From: Sphingobacteriales bacterium 44-15
GTDB lineage: Bacteria > Bacteroidota > Bacteroidia > Chitinophagales > Chitinophagaceae
Direction: 5' to 3'
DNA length: 64,000 nucleotides
NCBI GenBank assembly: GCA_001899685.1
Contig: MKWG01000003.1
Span: 372,001-436,000 of the forward strand
The notes under the pieces are model-generated. The model worked only from the letters and a program-made list of their open reading frames with translations, did no database searches and was not told where the DNA came from. Below, one piece after another: positions 17,128 to 24,892 of the stretch. Position numbers and translations under genes: made by a program. The number at the start of each line of letters is the position of its first letter. Positions within the stretch are counted from its first letter, which is position 1.

Positions 17128-18936
17128 ATGAAGAAGTATTCGCGGATCTTTCAATACCTGGGATCATTTAAGGGAGACATCGTTCTTTACTTTGTTACCA
17201 CTATTCTTTCTATTGTTTTTTCCATTGTATCCCTGGGGATGCTCATGCCCTTTTTTGACCTGATCTTTAAAGGCGATGACGCTGGTCTGGCGCCACGAAT
17301 GGACAGCCCTCTCACTGTTTATATACGAAAGCTCCTGGTATTATGGGTGGGCGACTTAAACCCGATAGGAGCGCTGGGATTCATCTGTGTCATTATTATC
17401 ATCTCCATTTTTCTTAAAAATCTTTTCCTGTACCTGTCTTTTGTCATTCTTAACCCGATAAAAAACAAGATCATACACAAGCTGAGAGAGGAACTGTATG
17501 ACAAAATACTTCGTTTACCCATAGGATATTTTACGGAAAAACGAAAGGGAGACCTCATCAGCAGGATCACCAACGATGTATCGGAAGTAGAAGCATCCCT
17601 GGTAGGGGCGCTGGAAGGCTGGATACGTGATCCGCTGACTATTCTGGTCAATTTTGTAGTATTATTTTATATCAGCCCGCAGCTTACTATTGCTATCCTG
17701 GTATGCATACCGGTAGTAGGGTTCATTCTCGGCCGCATATCCCGCTCGCTGAAACGCCAGTCGAATGAAGCTGCCATCAGGCTGGGGGAATCGCTCTCCG
17801 TGCTTGATGAAACACTCAACGGGCTCCGGGTAATAAAGGCATTCAATATAGAAGGACTGTTGCGGAAAAGATTCGGGAAGATCAACGACGAACTGTACGA
17901 GGCCAAGAATAAGATCACCCGGCGGCGCGATCTCGCATCGCCTATGTCGGAGTTCCTGGGGGTATTGGTATTTGTAGGTATCCTTTGGTTTGGCGGTCAA
18001 CTGGTGCTTGGCGGTAAGCTGTCGCTTACCCCTTCCATGTTCATCGGCTATCTTGCCCTGTTTTATAATATCATCAACCCGGTAAAAACGCTCTCTACCT
18101 CTTTCAGCAATATGCAGAAAGGGTCATCTGCCATAGTGCGCATTGAAGAGATCCTGAAAACAAGGATAACCGTAGACGATAATCCCAATGGAAAGCAACT
18201 GCATTCCTTTGAAAATAAAATTGAGTTCAGGGATGCAACATTTGCTTATGAAGATGCGGTCATACTCCATAATATCAACCTCACGATAGAAAAAGGTAAA
18301 ACTATAGCGCTGGTGGGATCTTCAGGAGCCGGTAAATCCACGCTTGCAGATCTTGTGCCACGGTTCCATGATGTAACCGGCGGGGAAGTATTGATTGACG
18401 GAACAAATATTAAAGATTATTCCCTGCAATCTGTCAGGAGCCTGATGAGCATTGTAACGCAGGAGCCCATTCTTTTTAATGATACGATAGCCAACAATAT
18501 TGCTCTTGGCAACCCGGAAGCAACAGAAGAAGAAATTATCCATGCGGCTAAAATTGCCAACGCCCATGAGTTCATTATCAAAAAAGACCAGGGATACAAC
18601 AGCAATATTGGCGATCGCGGCTCAAAGCTCAGCGGTGGCGAAAGACAAAGGCTGACTATAGCAAGAGCAGTATTGAAAAACCCGCCCATACTCATTTTAG
18701 ATGAGGCTACCTCTTCTCTTGACACAGAAAGTGAAAGGCTTGTACAGGATGCTATCAACAACCTGATGGAAGACCGCACTTCCATAGTGATCGCACACCG
18801 CCTCTCTACCGTGCGACATGCCGATGAGATACTTGTGCTGCAGAAAGGAGTAATAGCAGAACGAGGCACACATGATCAACTGCTTGCATATAACGGGATA
18901 TACAAAAGACTGGTAGATATGCAGGAAGTGAAATAA
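17128..18936 (+). CDS. MsbA-like ABC exporter, 602 aa
   Basis: A complete half-transporter: six membrane helices in the first ~330 residues, then an ATPase with Walker A GSSGAGKST, Q-loop SIVTQEPILFND, signature LSGGERQR, Walker B ILILDEATSSLD and H-loop AHRLST. The overall match to lipid-A flippase MsbA homologues of Bacteroidota (length, FDL and EKRKGDLISRITNDV motifs) makes lipid export the best guess, but multidrug export cannot be excluded. It is a single gene, divergent from rbfA, and its stop codon abuts the stop codon of the convergent aldo/keto reductase gene. Confidence 0.9.
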   Translation: MKKYSRIFQYLGSFKGDIVLYFVTTILSIVFSIVSLGMLMPFFDLIFKGDDAGLAPRMDSPLTVYIRKLLVLWVGDLNPIGALGFICVIIIISIFLKNLFLYLSFVILNPIKNKIIHKLREELYDKILRLPIGYFTEKRKGDLISRITNDVSEVEASLVGALEGWIRDPLTILVNFVVLFYISPQLTIAILVCIPVVGFILGRISRSLKRQSNEAAIRLGESLSVLDETLNGLRVIKAFNIEGLLRKRFGKINDELYEAKNKITRRRDLASPMSEFLGVLVFVGILWFGGQLVLGGKLSLTPSMFIGYLALFYNIINPVKTLSTSFSNMQKGSSAIVRIEEILKTRITVDDNPNGKQLHSFENKIEFRDATFAYEDAVILHNINLTIEKGKTIALVGSSGAGKSTLADLVPRFHDVTGGEVLIDGTNIKDYSLQSVRSLMSIVTQEPILFNDTIANNIALGNPEATEEEIIHAAKIANAHEFIIKKDQGYNSNIGDRGSKLSGGERQRLTIARAVLKNPPILILDEATSSLDTESERLVQDAINNLMEDRTSIVIAHRLSTVRHADEILVLQKGVIAERGTHDQLLAYNGIYKRLVDMQEVK

Positions 18937-19959
18937 TTACTCAGCCTTGCGGTCTGCACCCTGGCGTTCCAGCATCCAACCGGGATATTCTGAAGGGAGC
19001 CTGCTGATATCATCAAGCCTTTTCAATTCATCTTCTGTAAATGTTACATCAATCGCTTTAAGGTTGTCTTCAAGCTGTTCAGGCTTTTTAGCGCCTATGA
19101 TCACCGTAGTAACTACCTGCTGGTGAAGCAACCATGCCAGCGCCAACTGTGCAACACTGCTGCTTTTGATTTTGGCCATTTCCTGCAGTACGTCAACAAT
19201 ATCATAGACCCTTTCTTTATTTACCGGCGGGAAATCAAAGGTGGTACGGCGCGATCCTTCCTCTGTTTCTCCGCTGCGGGTATACTTCCCGGTGAGCAAA
19301 CCGCCGGCAAGAGGGCTCCATACCATCAACCCTACTTTCTGGTCTTTAAGCACAGGAACAATTTCACGTTCAAGATCGCGTCCTGCCAAAGTATAATACG
19401 ATTGTAGAGATACGAATTTTGAGCGGCGGTTATACTGTGCATACGATAATGCTTTCATCAGTTGCCATGCCGTAAGATTGCTGCAGCCGGCATACCTTAC
19501 TTTCCCTGATTGTACAAGACCATCCAGGACATCTATTGTTTCTTCCAGCGGTGTAAGCGCATCAAAGCCATGGATCTGGTACAGGTCAATATAGTCTGTA
19601 TTCAGGCGCCGCAGGCTTCCTTCCACCTGGCTTAGTATATGCTTGCGCGTCAGTCCCTGGTCATTAGGACCGTTCCCCATCTTACCCCGCACTTTGGTAG
19701 CGATAACAAGGTCGTCTCTTTTCAACCCGAGATTACGGATAGCCTTCCCCGTTAGTTCTTCCGATAAGCCCTCGGAGTATACGTTGGCGGTGTCAATAAA
19801 ATTAATCCCGGCGTCCACTGCTGTTTTTACCAGGTTGTCTACAGCCTGTTGTTCCAATGTGCCGATAGCGGTCCATATTCCCTTACCGCCAAATGTCATG
19901 GTACCGAGACAAAGCTCAGAGACTTTCAACCCGGTATTGCCTAACAAATTATATTTCAT
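18937..19959 (-). CDS. aldo/keto reductase, 340 aa
   Basis: The start is set at 19959 (MKYNLLGNTGLKVSELCLGT), the conserved beginning of the family; an upstream ATG at 20004 would add 15 unusual residues. The catalytic tetrad is visible: Asp56, Tyr61, Lys89 and His130 (DTANVYSEG, ATKVRG, YQIHGFD). NADPH-binding features GLMVWSPLAGGLLTGKY and VIIGAKKPEQLEDNLKA follow. It reduces carbonyl compounds; the physiological substrate is unknown. It lies 10 nt after the DsbA-like gene on the same strand, so both likely belong to one transcript with redox roles. Confidence 0.92.
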   Translation of the reverse strand: MKYNLLGNTGLKVSELCLGTMTFGGKGIWTAIGTLEQQAVDNLVKTAVDAGINFIDTANVYSEGLSEELTGKAIRNLGLKRDDLVIATKVRGKMGNGPNDQGLTRKHILSQVEGSLRRLNTDYIDLYQIHGFDALTPLEETIDVLDGLVQSGKVRYAGCSNLTAWQLMKALSYAQYNRRSKFVSLQSYYTLAGRDLEREIVPVLKDQKVGLMVWSPLAGGLLTGKYTRSGETEEGSRRTTFDFPPVNKERVYDIVDVLQEMAKIKSSSVAQLALAWLLHQQVVTTVIIGAKKPEQLEDNLKAIDVTFTEDELKRLDDISRLPSEYPGWMLERQGADRKAE

Positions 19960-19969
19960 GATCTGTATT

Positions 19970-20674
19970 TTAATCGCATTTCCCGTCAGGAGTGCAGGCA
20001 GCACCGCCTGCAGATACTATCTGGAACCTGTTATCCTTCTCCCAGTCAGCAAAGGATTGCCTCAGCGCCTGAAGGAATGTTTCCTCAGGCTGGGCTCCGG
20101 AAACAGCATATTTCCTGTTGAATATAAAAAACGGAACACCCCGTATACCAAGTTGCGCCGCCTCGTCAATATCCTGTCTCACTTTATAGGCGTACTCATC
20201 GTCATTCAACGCAACATTTACCTGCTCCCCGGTAAGCCCGATACCTTTTCCCAGTTCAGCCAGCACCTTGTGATCACTTACATCTTTTCCCTCTGTAAAA
20301 TAGGCATGGAACAAACGCTCCTCAGCCTCATCACCTTTTCCGGCAGTTTTTGCAAGCTGAATGAGCCGGTGGGCATCAAAGGAATTTGCCACCACCGCCT
20401 TATCAAAATGATAGTCCAACCCGGCTTCTTTTGCCATTTCAGTCACATGCCGGTGCATATCAACGGATTGCTCCAGAGATATTCCTTTCCGTTCGCTAAG
20501 ATACGCATAGAGGCTTTTGCCATGACCATGCTGTATATCCGGATCAAGCTGAAAACTGTGCCATTCTACCGATACCTTATCAGAAAATTCAAAGGCAGAC
20601 AGCGCTGCTTCGAATCTCCTTTTGCCGATATAGCAGAACGGACACATGATATCACTCCATATTTCGACTCTCAT
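19970..20674 (-). CDS. DsbA-family oxidoreductase (FrnE-like), 234 aa
   Basis: The start is taken at 20674 (MRVEIWSDIMCPFC), which places the CPFC redox motif at residues 11-14 as in FrnE/2-hydroxychromene-isomerase-like proteins; the longer frame to 20761 runs into a repeat element. Downstream motifs are NSFDAHRLIQLAK, and GIRGVPFFIFNRKYAVSGAQPEE with the cis-Pro. No signal peptide is present, so it is cytoplasmic. A Cys pair close to the C-terminus (CTPDGKC) is a family-specific extra. Probable role in disulfide handling under oxidative stress, consistent with its DoxX and reductase neighbours. Confidence 0.9.
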   Translation of the reverse strand: MRVEIWSDIMCPFCYIGKRRFEAALSAFEFSDKVSVEWHSFQLDPDIQHGHGKSLYAYLSERKGISLEQSVDMHRHVTEMAKEAGLDYHFDKAVVANSFDAHRLIQLAKTAGKGDEAEERLFHAYFTEGKDVSDHKVLAELGKGIGLTGEQVNVALNDDEYAYKVRQDIDEAAQLGIRGVPFFIFNRKYAVSGAQPEETFLQALRQSFADWEKDNRFQIVSAGGAACTPDGKCD

Positions 20675-20686
20675 ATATAATTTTTT

Positions 20687-20775
20687 GTGAATGGAGAAAA
20701 ATGTGAGATGATAAAAGTGAAACGATAAAGAATTGCTTCTAGTTACCTTCTCACTTTTCACTTCTCACCTGTGAA
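20687..20775. repeat. heptamer inverted-repeat element, copy 2
   Basis: The left arm starts GTGAATGGAGAAAA and continues in GTGAGAT, GATAAAA, GTGAAAC type units; the right arm, read in complement, gives GTGAGAA, GTGAAAA, GTGAGAA. It lies between the DoxX and FrnE genes on the same strand and begins only 12 nt from the FrnE start. Confidence 0.7.
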
Positions 20776-20808
20776 AGAACAATAAGGTATATTCCAATTA
20801 CCCCAGCT

Positions 20809-21168
20809 CTAATTGCCTGCGGCAGCAAACAACTGCTTATTTTTCACATACGCTCCCGCCCATAATAAAGCAATGAATAAAAGCGCAATGGAACTTTTTC
20901 CCTGTCCTACTTCAATAGCGGCCGCTCCACCAAGGTAAGAAAGTAAAAATAAGAAACCTACTTTCCAGGTTTTAGGAATCCATAATAATGCCACAAATAC
21001 CAGTTCGGCTATGCCAAGCAGTGGGATATATGGCCCGTACCCGATTTTGGATAAGCCGGTAACCATGGCTTCGTTCCCGGAAATTTTCATAATACCGCTG
21101 AACACTACCATGAAAGACGGGATAGCCAGGAGTATGATCGAAAGAATGCTTTTTGCTTTGTTTGTCAT
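20809..21168 (-). CDS. DoxX-like membrane protein, 119 aa
   Basis: Four hydrophobic segments are packed into 119 residues (about 8-27, 43-62, 68-86, 93-110). The pattern FSGIMKISGNEAMVTGLSKIGYGPYIPLLGIAELVFVALLWIPKTWKVGFLFLLSYLGGAAAIEVG fits the DoxX-like (DoxX_2) family of small membrane proteins linked to thiol and oxidative stress. It is divergent from an HxlR regulator (start 21384); HxlR genes commonly sit opposite DoxX-type genes and control them, so regulation by that neighbour is likely. Confidence 0.8.
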   Translation of the reverse strand: MTNKAKSILSIILLAIPSFMVVFSGIMKISGNEAMVTGLSKIGYGPYIPLLGIAELVFVALLWIPKTWKVGFLFLLSYLGGAAAIEVGQGKSSIALLFIALLWAGAYVKNKQLFAAAGN

Positions 21169-21266
21169 GTGCTTAAAATTTAAACAGCAAATTTCCTAAA
21201 CTTACTTTACTTTTGATAGTGGTTTCCAAAAAGAAAGTGATTTCCTTCAGGAAACCGGGGCGTAAG

Positions 21267-21341
21267 CGTGAGAAGTGAAAAGAGAGACGTAAGAGGCTGC
21301 CTGACGTTTATCGTTTCACGTCTCTCTTTTCACTTCTCACG
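21267..21341. repeat. heptamer inverted-repeat element, copy 3, perfect 24-bp stem
   Basis: Arms at 21267-21290 and 21318-21341 are perfectly complementary over 24 nt, with a 27-nt loop. The left arm reads in 7-nt steps (CGTGAGA, AGTGAAA, AGAGAGA, CGT). It sits between two divergent genes, 43 nt upstream of the HxlR start, so it cannot be a terminator for either. Confidence 0.85.
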
Positions 21342-21383
21342 ATAATATACAGCTATAATTTAACTGGCTTAACACTACTTACT

Positions 21384-21770
21384 ATGGGTAACAAAATGCA
21401 ATCCGCCGGTAAGCCGGAAGAATGCCAAAGTCATATAAGGGCGATCCATGATACCCTTGATATTCTGAACGGGAAATGGAAGATCGCGATCATCGGATCT
21501 TTACATTTCGGAAAGAAAAGATTTATGCAGCTCCAGCGGGAAGTGGAGGGAATAGGCGCTAAAATGCTCAGCAAAGAATTGCGGGACCTGGAAATAAACG
21601 AGCTGGTAACACGTACTGTATATGATACTAAACCCGTTACTGTAGAATATGAGCTTACAGAATATGGAAAAACATTACAATATATCATCAAAGAAATGTC
21701 CAAATGGGGTGCAAGGCATCGCGAAAGGATCATGCACGCCATTGAAAAAGATAAGGCATATTCCACATAG
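21384..21770 (+). CDS. HxlR-family transcriptional regulator, 128 aa
   Basis: A winged helix-turn-helix protein with the HxlR signature: CQSHIRAIHDTLDILNGKWKIAIIGSLHFGKKRFMQLQREVEGIGAKMLSKELRDLEINELVTR, then the wing TKPVTVEYELTEYGKTLQYII. The single Cys at residue 14 precedes the domain as in redox- or formaldehyde-responsive members. The divergent DoxX gene is the likely target. The start at 21384 fits (MGNKMQSAGKPEEC). It ends 25 nt before the MtfA-like gene on the same strand. Confidence 0.9.
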   Translation: MGNKMQSAGKPEECQSHIRAIHDTLDILNGKWKIAIIGSLHFGKKRFMQLQREVEGIGAKMLSKELRDLEINELVTRTVYDTKPVTVEYELTEYGKTLQYIIKEMSKWGARHRERIMHAIEKDKAYST

Positions 21771-21795
21771 ATTCATTTTAAATTAGACCGGTGCT

Positions 21796-22632
21796 ATGAG
21801 CTTCTTCTCTATGGTAGTAGGAAGTGGGATTGTTGTTGCCATCGTGGCGATCACAAGAAGAATCGTTCAGTTTTCCGGAACTGCAACAGTCCCGGAAGAA
21901 AATGCATTACAGCCTGTTATCCCGGGAGCTTTAGTATACAACGGGGCAGATCTTGATTTTAGCGATGAAGTGCTTTGTAATGTCCTGATCAAACATTTTC
22001 CATACTACAACAATCTTGACGAACCCGATAAAGAAAAATTCATATCCAGACTAAAGCAGTTCATGCAGCAGAAATCATTTGTCATTCATGACAAAAGCGG
22101 TTTCCGTGAAATGCCTATACTATTGAGCGCTACTGCGATAATGCTAAGCTTCGGGCTCGAACTATATATGTTGCCTTATTACAGGTTCATCCATATTTTC
22201 CCCGCAGAATTTATTGGCGTTGTCCCAACACTGCGTGTGCTTGCTGGAAATGTATCGGGTAATAGCATCCATATTTCATGGAAGCATTTCCTACAGGGGT
22301 TTCAGTTGCCGGATGACGGGCAGAATGTAGGCCTCCACGAGATGGCTCACGCCTATTATTACCAGTATTTTGAAACAGGAATGAAAGCGGACCTTGGGTT
22401 CACCGATAAATTTCCTTCCTTCTCAACAGTGGGAGATCTTGTGTTGCAGGCAGAAAAGACAAAAGATAATACATTTTATTCAGCTTATGGACTTAGCAAC
22501 CTTTCTGAATTCTGGGCCGAAAGTGTAGAACTGTTTTTCGAGCGCCCGGCGGAGTTCAAAGAAATTTACCCGGAGCTATATGCAACAATGGTAACCCTGC
22601 TGAACCAGGATCCCGGACAAACATATCTATAA
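21796..22632 (+). CDS. MtfA-like zinc peptidase, 278 aa
   Basis: An N-terminal hydrophobic segment (about 4-20) is followed by a MtfA/DgsA-anti-repressor-type domain. The zinc site is clear: HEMAH with His181, Glu182 and His185, and a downstream Glu in NLSEFWAESVELFFERP as third ligand. In E. coli MtfA is a cytoplasmic zinc peptidase that also binds the Mlc repressor; Mlc binding should not be assumed here because Bacteroidota differ in sugar PTS control. The membrane segment suggests anchoring. It follows the HxlR gene by 25 nt and may be read from the same promoter. Confidence 0.85.
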   Translation: MSFFSMVVGSGIVVAIVAITRRIVQFSGTATVPEENALQPVIPGALVYNGADLDFSDEVLCNVLIKHFPYYNNLDEPDKEKFISRLKQFMQQKSFVIHDKSGFREMPILLSATAIMLSFGLELYMLPYYRFIHIFPAEFIGVVPTLRVLAGNVSGNSIHISWKHFLQGFQLPDDGQNVGLHEMAHAYYYQYFETGMKADLGFTDKFPSFSTVGDLVLQAEKTKDNTFYSAYGLSNLSEFWAESVELFFERPAEFKEIYPELYATMVTLLNQDPGQTYL

Positions 22633-22720
22633 TTTAGGGCTTGCTGTTTAACGTCCGTGTCTGCTTTTTCTATGCCACGAATTCCATAGGTCTGCAAGCG
22701 GACTGATTTATGAATACAAC

Positions 22721-23018
22721 AAGCCACGAATGCACCAATGAGGTTTTTTTCAATTGACCAGCCATTCGTGCATTTGTGGCTATATCTCCTTTTGTTGTAC
22801 AGAATACACGAATGCGCCTGCCGCGTATTCGTGTATCAAATTCGTGTTATGTATTTTGTGCCTGATAACTACAGATGTTTTTAAATAATTCTCACAAAAG
22901 TCTTGCAGCAATGACGCCGCCAGATCAAATCTTACACTTCAAAAACAGATAATTCTCTCAAGATTTTTTATGAATTAACTCTACATATTCGTGCATTAGT
23001 GGCGATATACTCCTTTTT
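22721..23018. repeat. intergenic spacer with three copies of a CATTCGTGCATTNGTGGC-type repeat
   Basis: The 454-nt spacer 22633-23086 holds no convincing gene. Two direct copies (22763-22794 and 22987-23018) share ATTCGTGCATT, GTGGC and the following ATA-CTCCTTTT, and an inverted copy lies at 22721-22745 (GCCACGAATGCACCAATG). A fourth palindromic piece around 22805-22835 reads ATACACGAATGC and its complement. Sequences of this kind recur in Bacteroidota intergenic DNA as I recall; the family has no function I can state. Confidence 0.55.
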
Positions 23019-23086
23019 CCCAAATCTATGAGGCATCCCCGGTTATTCAGCACCCCCTGATTAAAAAAAGGAACAGGATAAAAAAA

Positions 23087-23491
23087 TTACGGCATAGCGT
23101 AATACCTGAATAAATAATACATTGCCCATCCGGCAAATCCTATGATGAGTATCCATACCCATGCAGGAATGCTCTGGGGTGTTTCACTACCTTCTATCAT
23201 GAACGATTTCTGATCACCTTTTCCATAGGCATTGATCATCAGGGGAAGCACACCGTCCACTACGGCATTTTCTTTAATACCTTCCACAGCGATTGCGGGA
23301 CCATTCCGCACGATGAAGGGTATCGTGCGGATACCTTCCTTCCCAGCAGGATCCCTGCTCACTATCTTTAAGGTATGCTCGCCATCAGTAAGCTTCCGGG
23401 TGTCCAGCTCAAAGCTTACCGGGGAGAGGACTTCCGCCACAGGTTTCGTGTCTTCATCAATGAAAATAAATATGGTACTTTTATCACTCAT
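23087..23491 (-). CDS. membrane-anchored beta-sandwich protein of the cbb3 cluster, 134 aa
   Basis: About 105 residues of beta-rich, immunoglobulin-like sequence (FIDEDTKPVAEVLSPVSFELDTRKLTDGEHTLKIVSRDPAGKEG) end in one C-terminal membrane helix (about 108-130, WVWILIIGFAGWAMYYLF). There is no signal peptide, so the N-terminal domain orientation is uncertain. It is the last gene of the oxidase cluster, 1 nt after the stop of 23493-23771, and is read with it. Similar small proteins accompany cytochrome oxidase genes in Bacteroidota, often annotated loosely as cytochrome c; no haem-binding CXXCH is present, so that name would be wrong. Confidence 0.6.
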   Translation of the reverse strand: MSDKSTIFIFIDEDTKPVAEVLSPVSFELDTRKLTDGEHTLKIVSRDPAGKEGIRTIPFIVRNGPAIAVEGIKENAVVDGVLPLMINAYGKGDQKSFMIEGSETPQSIPAWVWILIIGFAGWAMYYLFRYYAMP

Positions 23492-23492
23492 G

Positions 23493-23771
23493 TTACTGAT
23501 TATTTAAAATCATCCTTTTAATATGAGCATCAGATTTCTCTCCGGGGCGTATGATCCATTTTACGGAGAAAAACAGGGTGAGCAGCACTATCGCAACGGT
23601 TATCCAAACGATCAGGTAGTCCCACCGGCTTTCCGGGCCGGCGCCATGGGTAATGCTTTTCAGCACCGAAGGCTGGTTCCGGTCACATACCGGGCAGGCT
23701 ACTGCGGGTATAGCTGCACACAGGGACAGCAATATACCGGACACTTTTTTTCTTATATGTTTTGCTTTCAT
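23493..23771 (-). CDS. CPVC-motif membrane protein of the cbb3 cluster, 92 aa
   Basis: A signal peptide or N-terminal helix (about 10-24) is followed by CPVC (residues 26-29), a conserved-looking stretch KSITHGAGPESRWDYLIVW and one membrane helix (about 50-69), then a basic cytoplasmic tail. The Cys pair directly after the export signal could bind a metal (copper delivery to the oxidase is a natural idea) or form a disulfide. It lies between the cytochrome c subunit gene and the beta-sandwich gene on the same strand. I do not recognise a named family. Confidence 0.65.
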   Translation of the reverse strand: MKAKHIRKKVSGILLSLCAAIPAVACPVCDRNQPSVLKSITHGAGPESRWDYLIVWITVAIVLLTLFFSVKWIIRPGEKSDAHIKRMILNNQ

Positions 23772-23799
23772 ATTTATCTGTTATTTAAGCTTAGCATTG

Positions 23800-23864
23800 T
23801 GTCAAACGTGAGATGTAAAATGTGAGATGTAAAACCTTTCACGTTTCTCCTTTCACATTTCACA
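23800..23864. repeat. heptamer inverted-repeat element, copy 4
   Basis: Left arm in clean 7-nt steps: TGTCAAA, CGTGAGA, TGTAAAA, TGTGAGA, TGTAAAA. Right arm is the decayed complement. It separates the cytochrome c subunit gene from the CPVC gene inside what would otherwise be one operon. Confidence 0.75.
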
Positions 23865-23878
23865 ATAAAACACAGACA

Positions 23879-24874
23879 TCATTTGGCCGCTTTCAGCTTT
23901 ACCGCATCTATGATCTTTTTAATTTCTTCCGGCGTTACCGTTTTTGCCTCATTTCCCCAGCTTGTTCTTTCATGATTTATGATAGCAGCCACTTCATTTT
24001 CGGTAAATCCCATATTGGTACCTATAGGAGGCATTGCTCCATACCCCGGCCGTGCATCATACCCGTTCATGATAATATCTACATACAGTTCAAGGTTGTC
24101 TCCGGTTACTACCGGACTTCCTTTCAGTGGCGGAAAGGCGCCTGGCAGTCCTTCCCCGTTAGCCTGGTGACAGGCCTGGCAGTTGGCAGCAAATAATGCC
24201 TGCCCGTCCGGAGCGGCATTTGTTGCATTTGCAGCTTCCTTCTTATCCTCACGCTTATATAAAAAGCCAGGTGCTTCAGGTAGTTTGGTTTGTTTGAGCG
24301 ACTGCAGGTAAGCAAGTAAATATAATGCGTCTTGCGTAGCTACTATTTTATCATCTTTCGACTTCAGGTATTCCGCCGGCACATTTACCACTACGTCACT
24401 TTTTGAGGGCTCTTTCTTTGCAGTGAACAGCCAGGGATATGCAGGCATTACCGATTCTTTTACCACAATACGGGGATTATACAGGTGCACCAGGTTCCAG
24501 TCCTTTGAAGGCTGGCGGGTACCTATATCCGTGAGGTCAGGTCCTGTGCGTTCCGTGCCCATAAGGGTAGCGGTATTACGCCAGAAATCAGTGCGGGTAA
24601 TGCCGGCATAATCTGCTGCAACGCTGGGGCGGCTTCCCCACACTTTATCCATATCCACATTTCTCACCTGCTGGGTATGGCAGGCCACACAACCATTGGC
24701 CACGAATACAGCTTTCCCTTTGGTCGCCTCGGTACTTAATGGCACTGCTCCCGGCAACGGCCGGTTATCCTCCTGGTTCCGGATCGCCGGGAGTATGGCC
24801 ACCATAATGGTCAGCCCTACAAACATCAGCGTGGCAGTACCAAACAGCTTTCTATGATCATCAAATAATTCCAT
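23879..24874 (-). CDS. cbb3-type oxidase cytochrome c subunit, CcoO fused to a second cytochrome c domain, 331 aa
   Basis: One N-terminal membrane anchor (about 13-31), then a CcoO-like monohaem domain with Cys62, Cys65, His66 in GCVACHTQQVRN, followed by RTDFWRN, GPDLTDIG and the MPAYPWLF phrase of CcoO. A linker leads to a second cytochrome c domain with Cys232, Cys235, His236 (CQACHQANGEG) and a Met-containing GAMPPIG loop. It therefore combines roles of CcoO and a CcoP-like electron entry. In standard operons these are separate genes. It begins 18 nt after ccoN on the same strand and should pass electrons from periplasmic cytochrome c to CcoN. Confidence 0.9.
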   Translation of the reverse strand: MELFDDHRKLFGTATLMFVGLTIMVAILPAIRNQEDNRPLPGAVPLSTEATKGKAVFVANGCVACHTQQVRNVDMDKVWGSRPSVAADYAGITRTDFWRNTATLMGTERTGPDLTDIGTRQPSKDWNLVHLYNPRIVVKESVMPAYPWLFTAKKEPSKSDVVVNVPAEYLKSKDDKIVATQDALYLLAYLQSLKQTKLPEAPGFLYKREDKKEAANATNAAPDGQALFAANCQACHQANGEGLPGAFPPLKGSPVVTGDNLELYVDIIMNGYDARPGYGAMPPIGTNMGFTENEVAAIINHERTSWGNEAKTVTPEEIKKIIDAVKLKAAK

Positions 24875-24892
24875 TTTTATAATTAAATAGAT

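Noticed and set aside
19643-20680. 345-codon plus-strand frame
   Set aside because: It lies over the complete aldo/keto reductase and FrnE-like genes on the other strand and shows no recognisable domain.
23087-23491. Cytochrome c annotation for the small beta-sandwich protein
   Set aside because: There is no CXXCH haem motif, so the name commonly given to such proteins is not supported.
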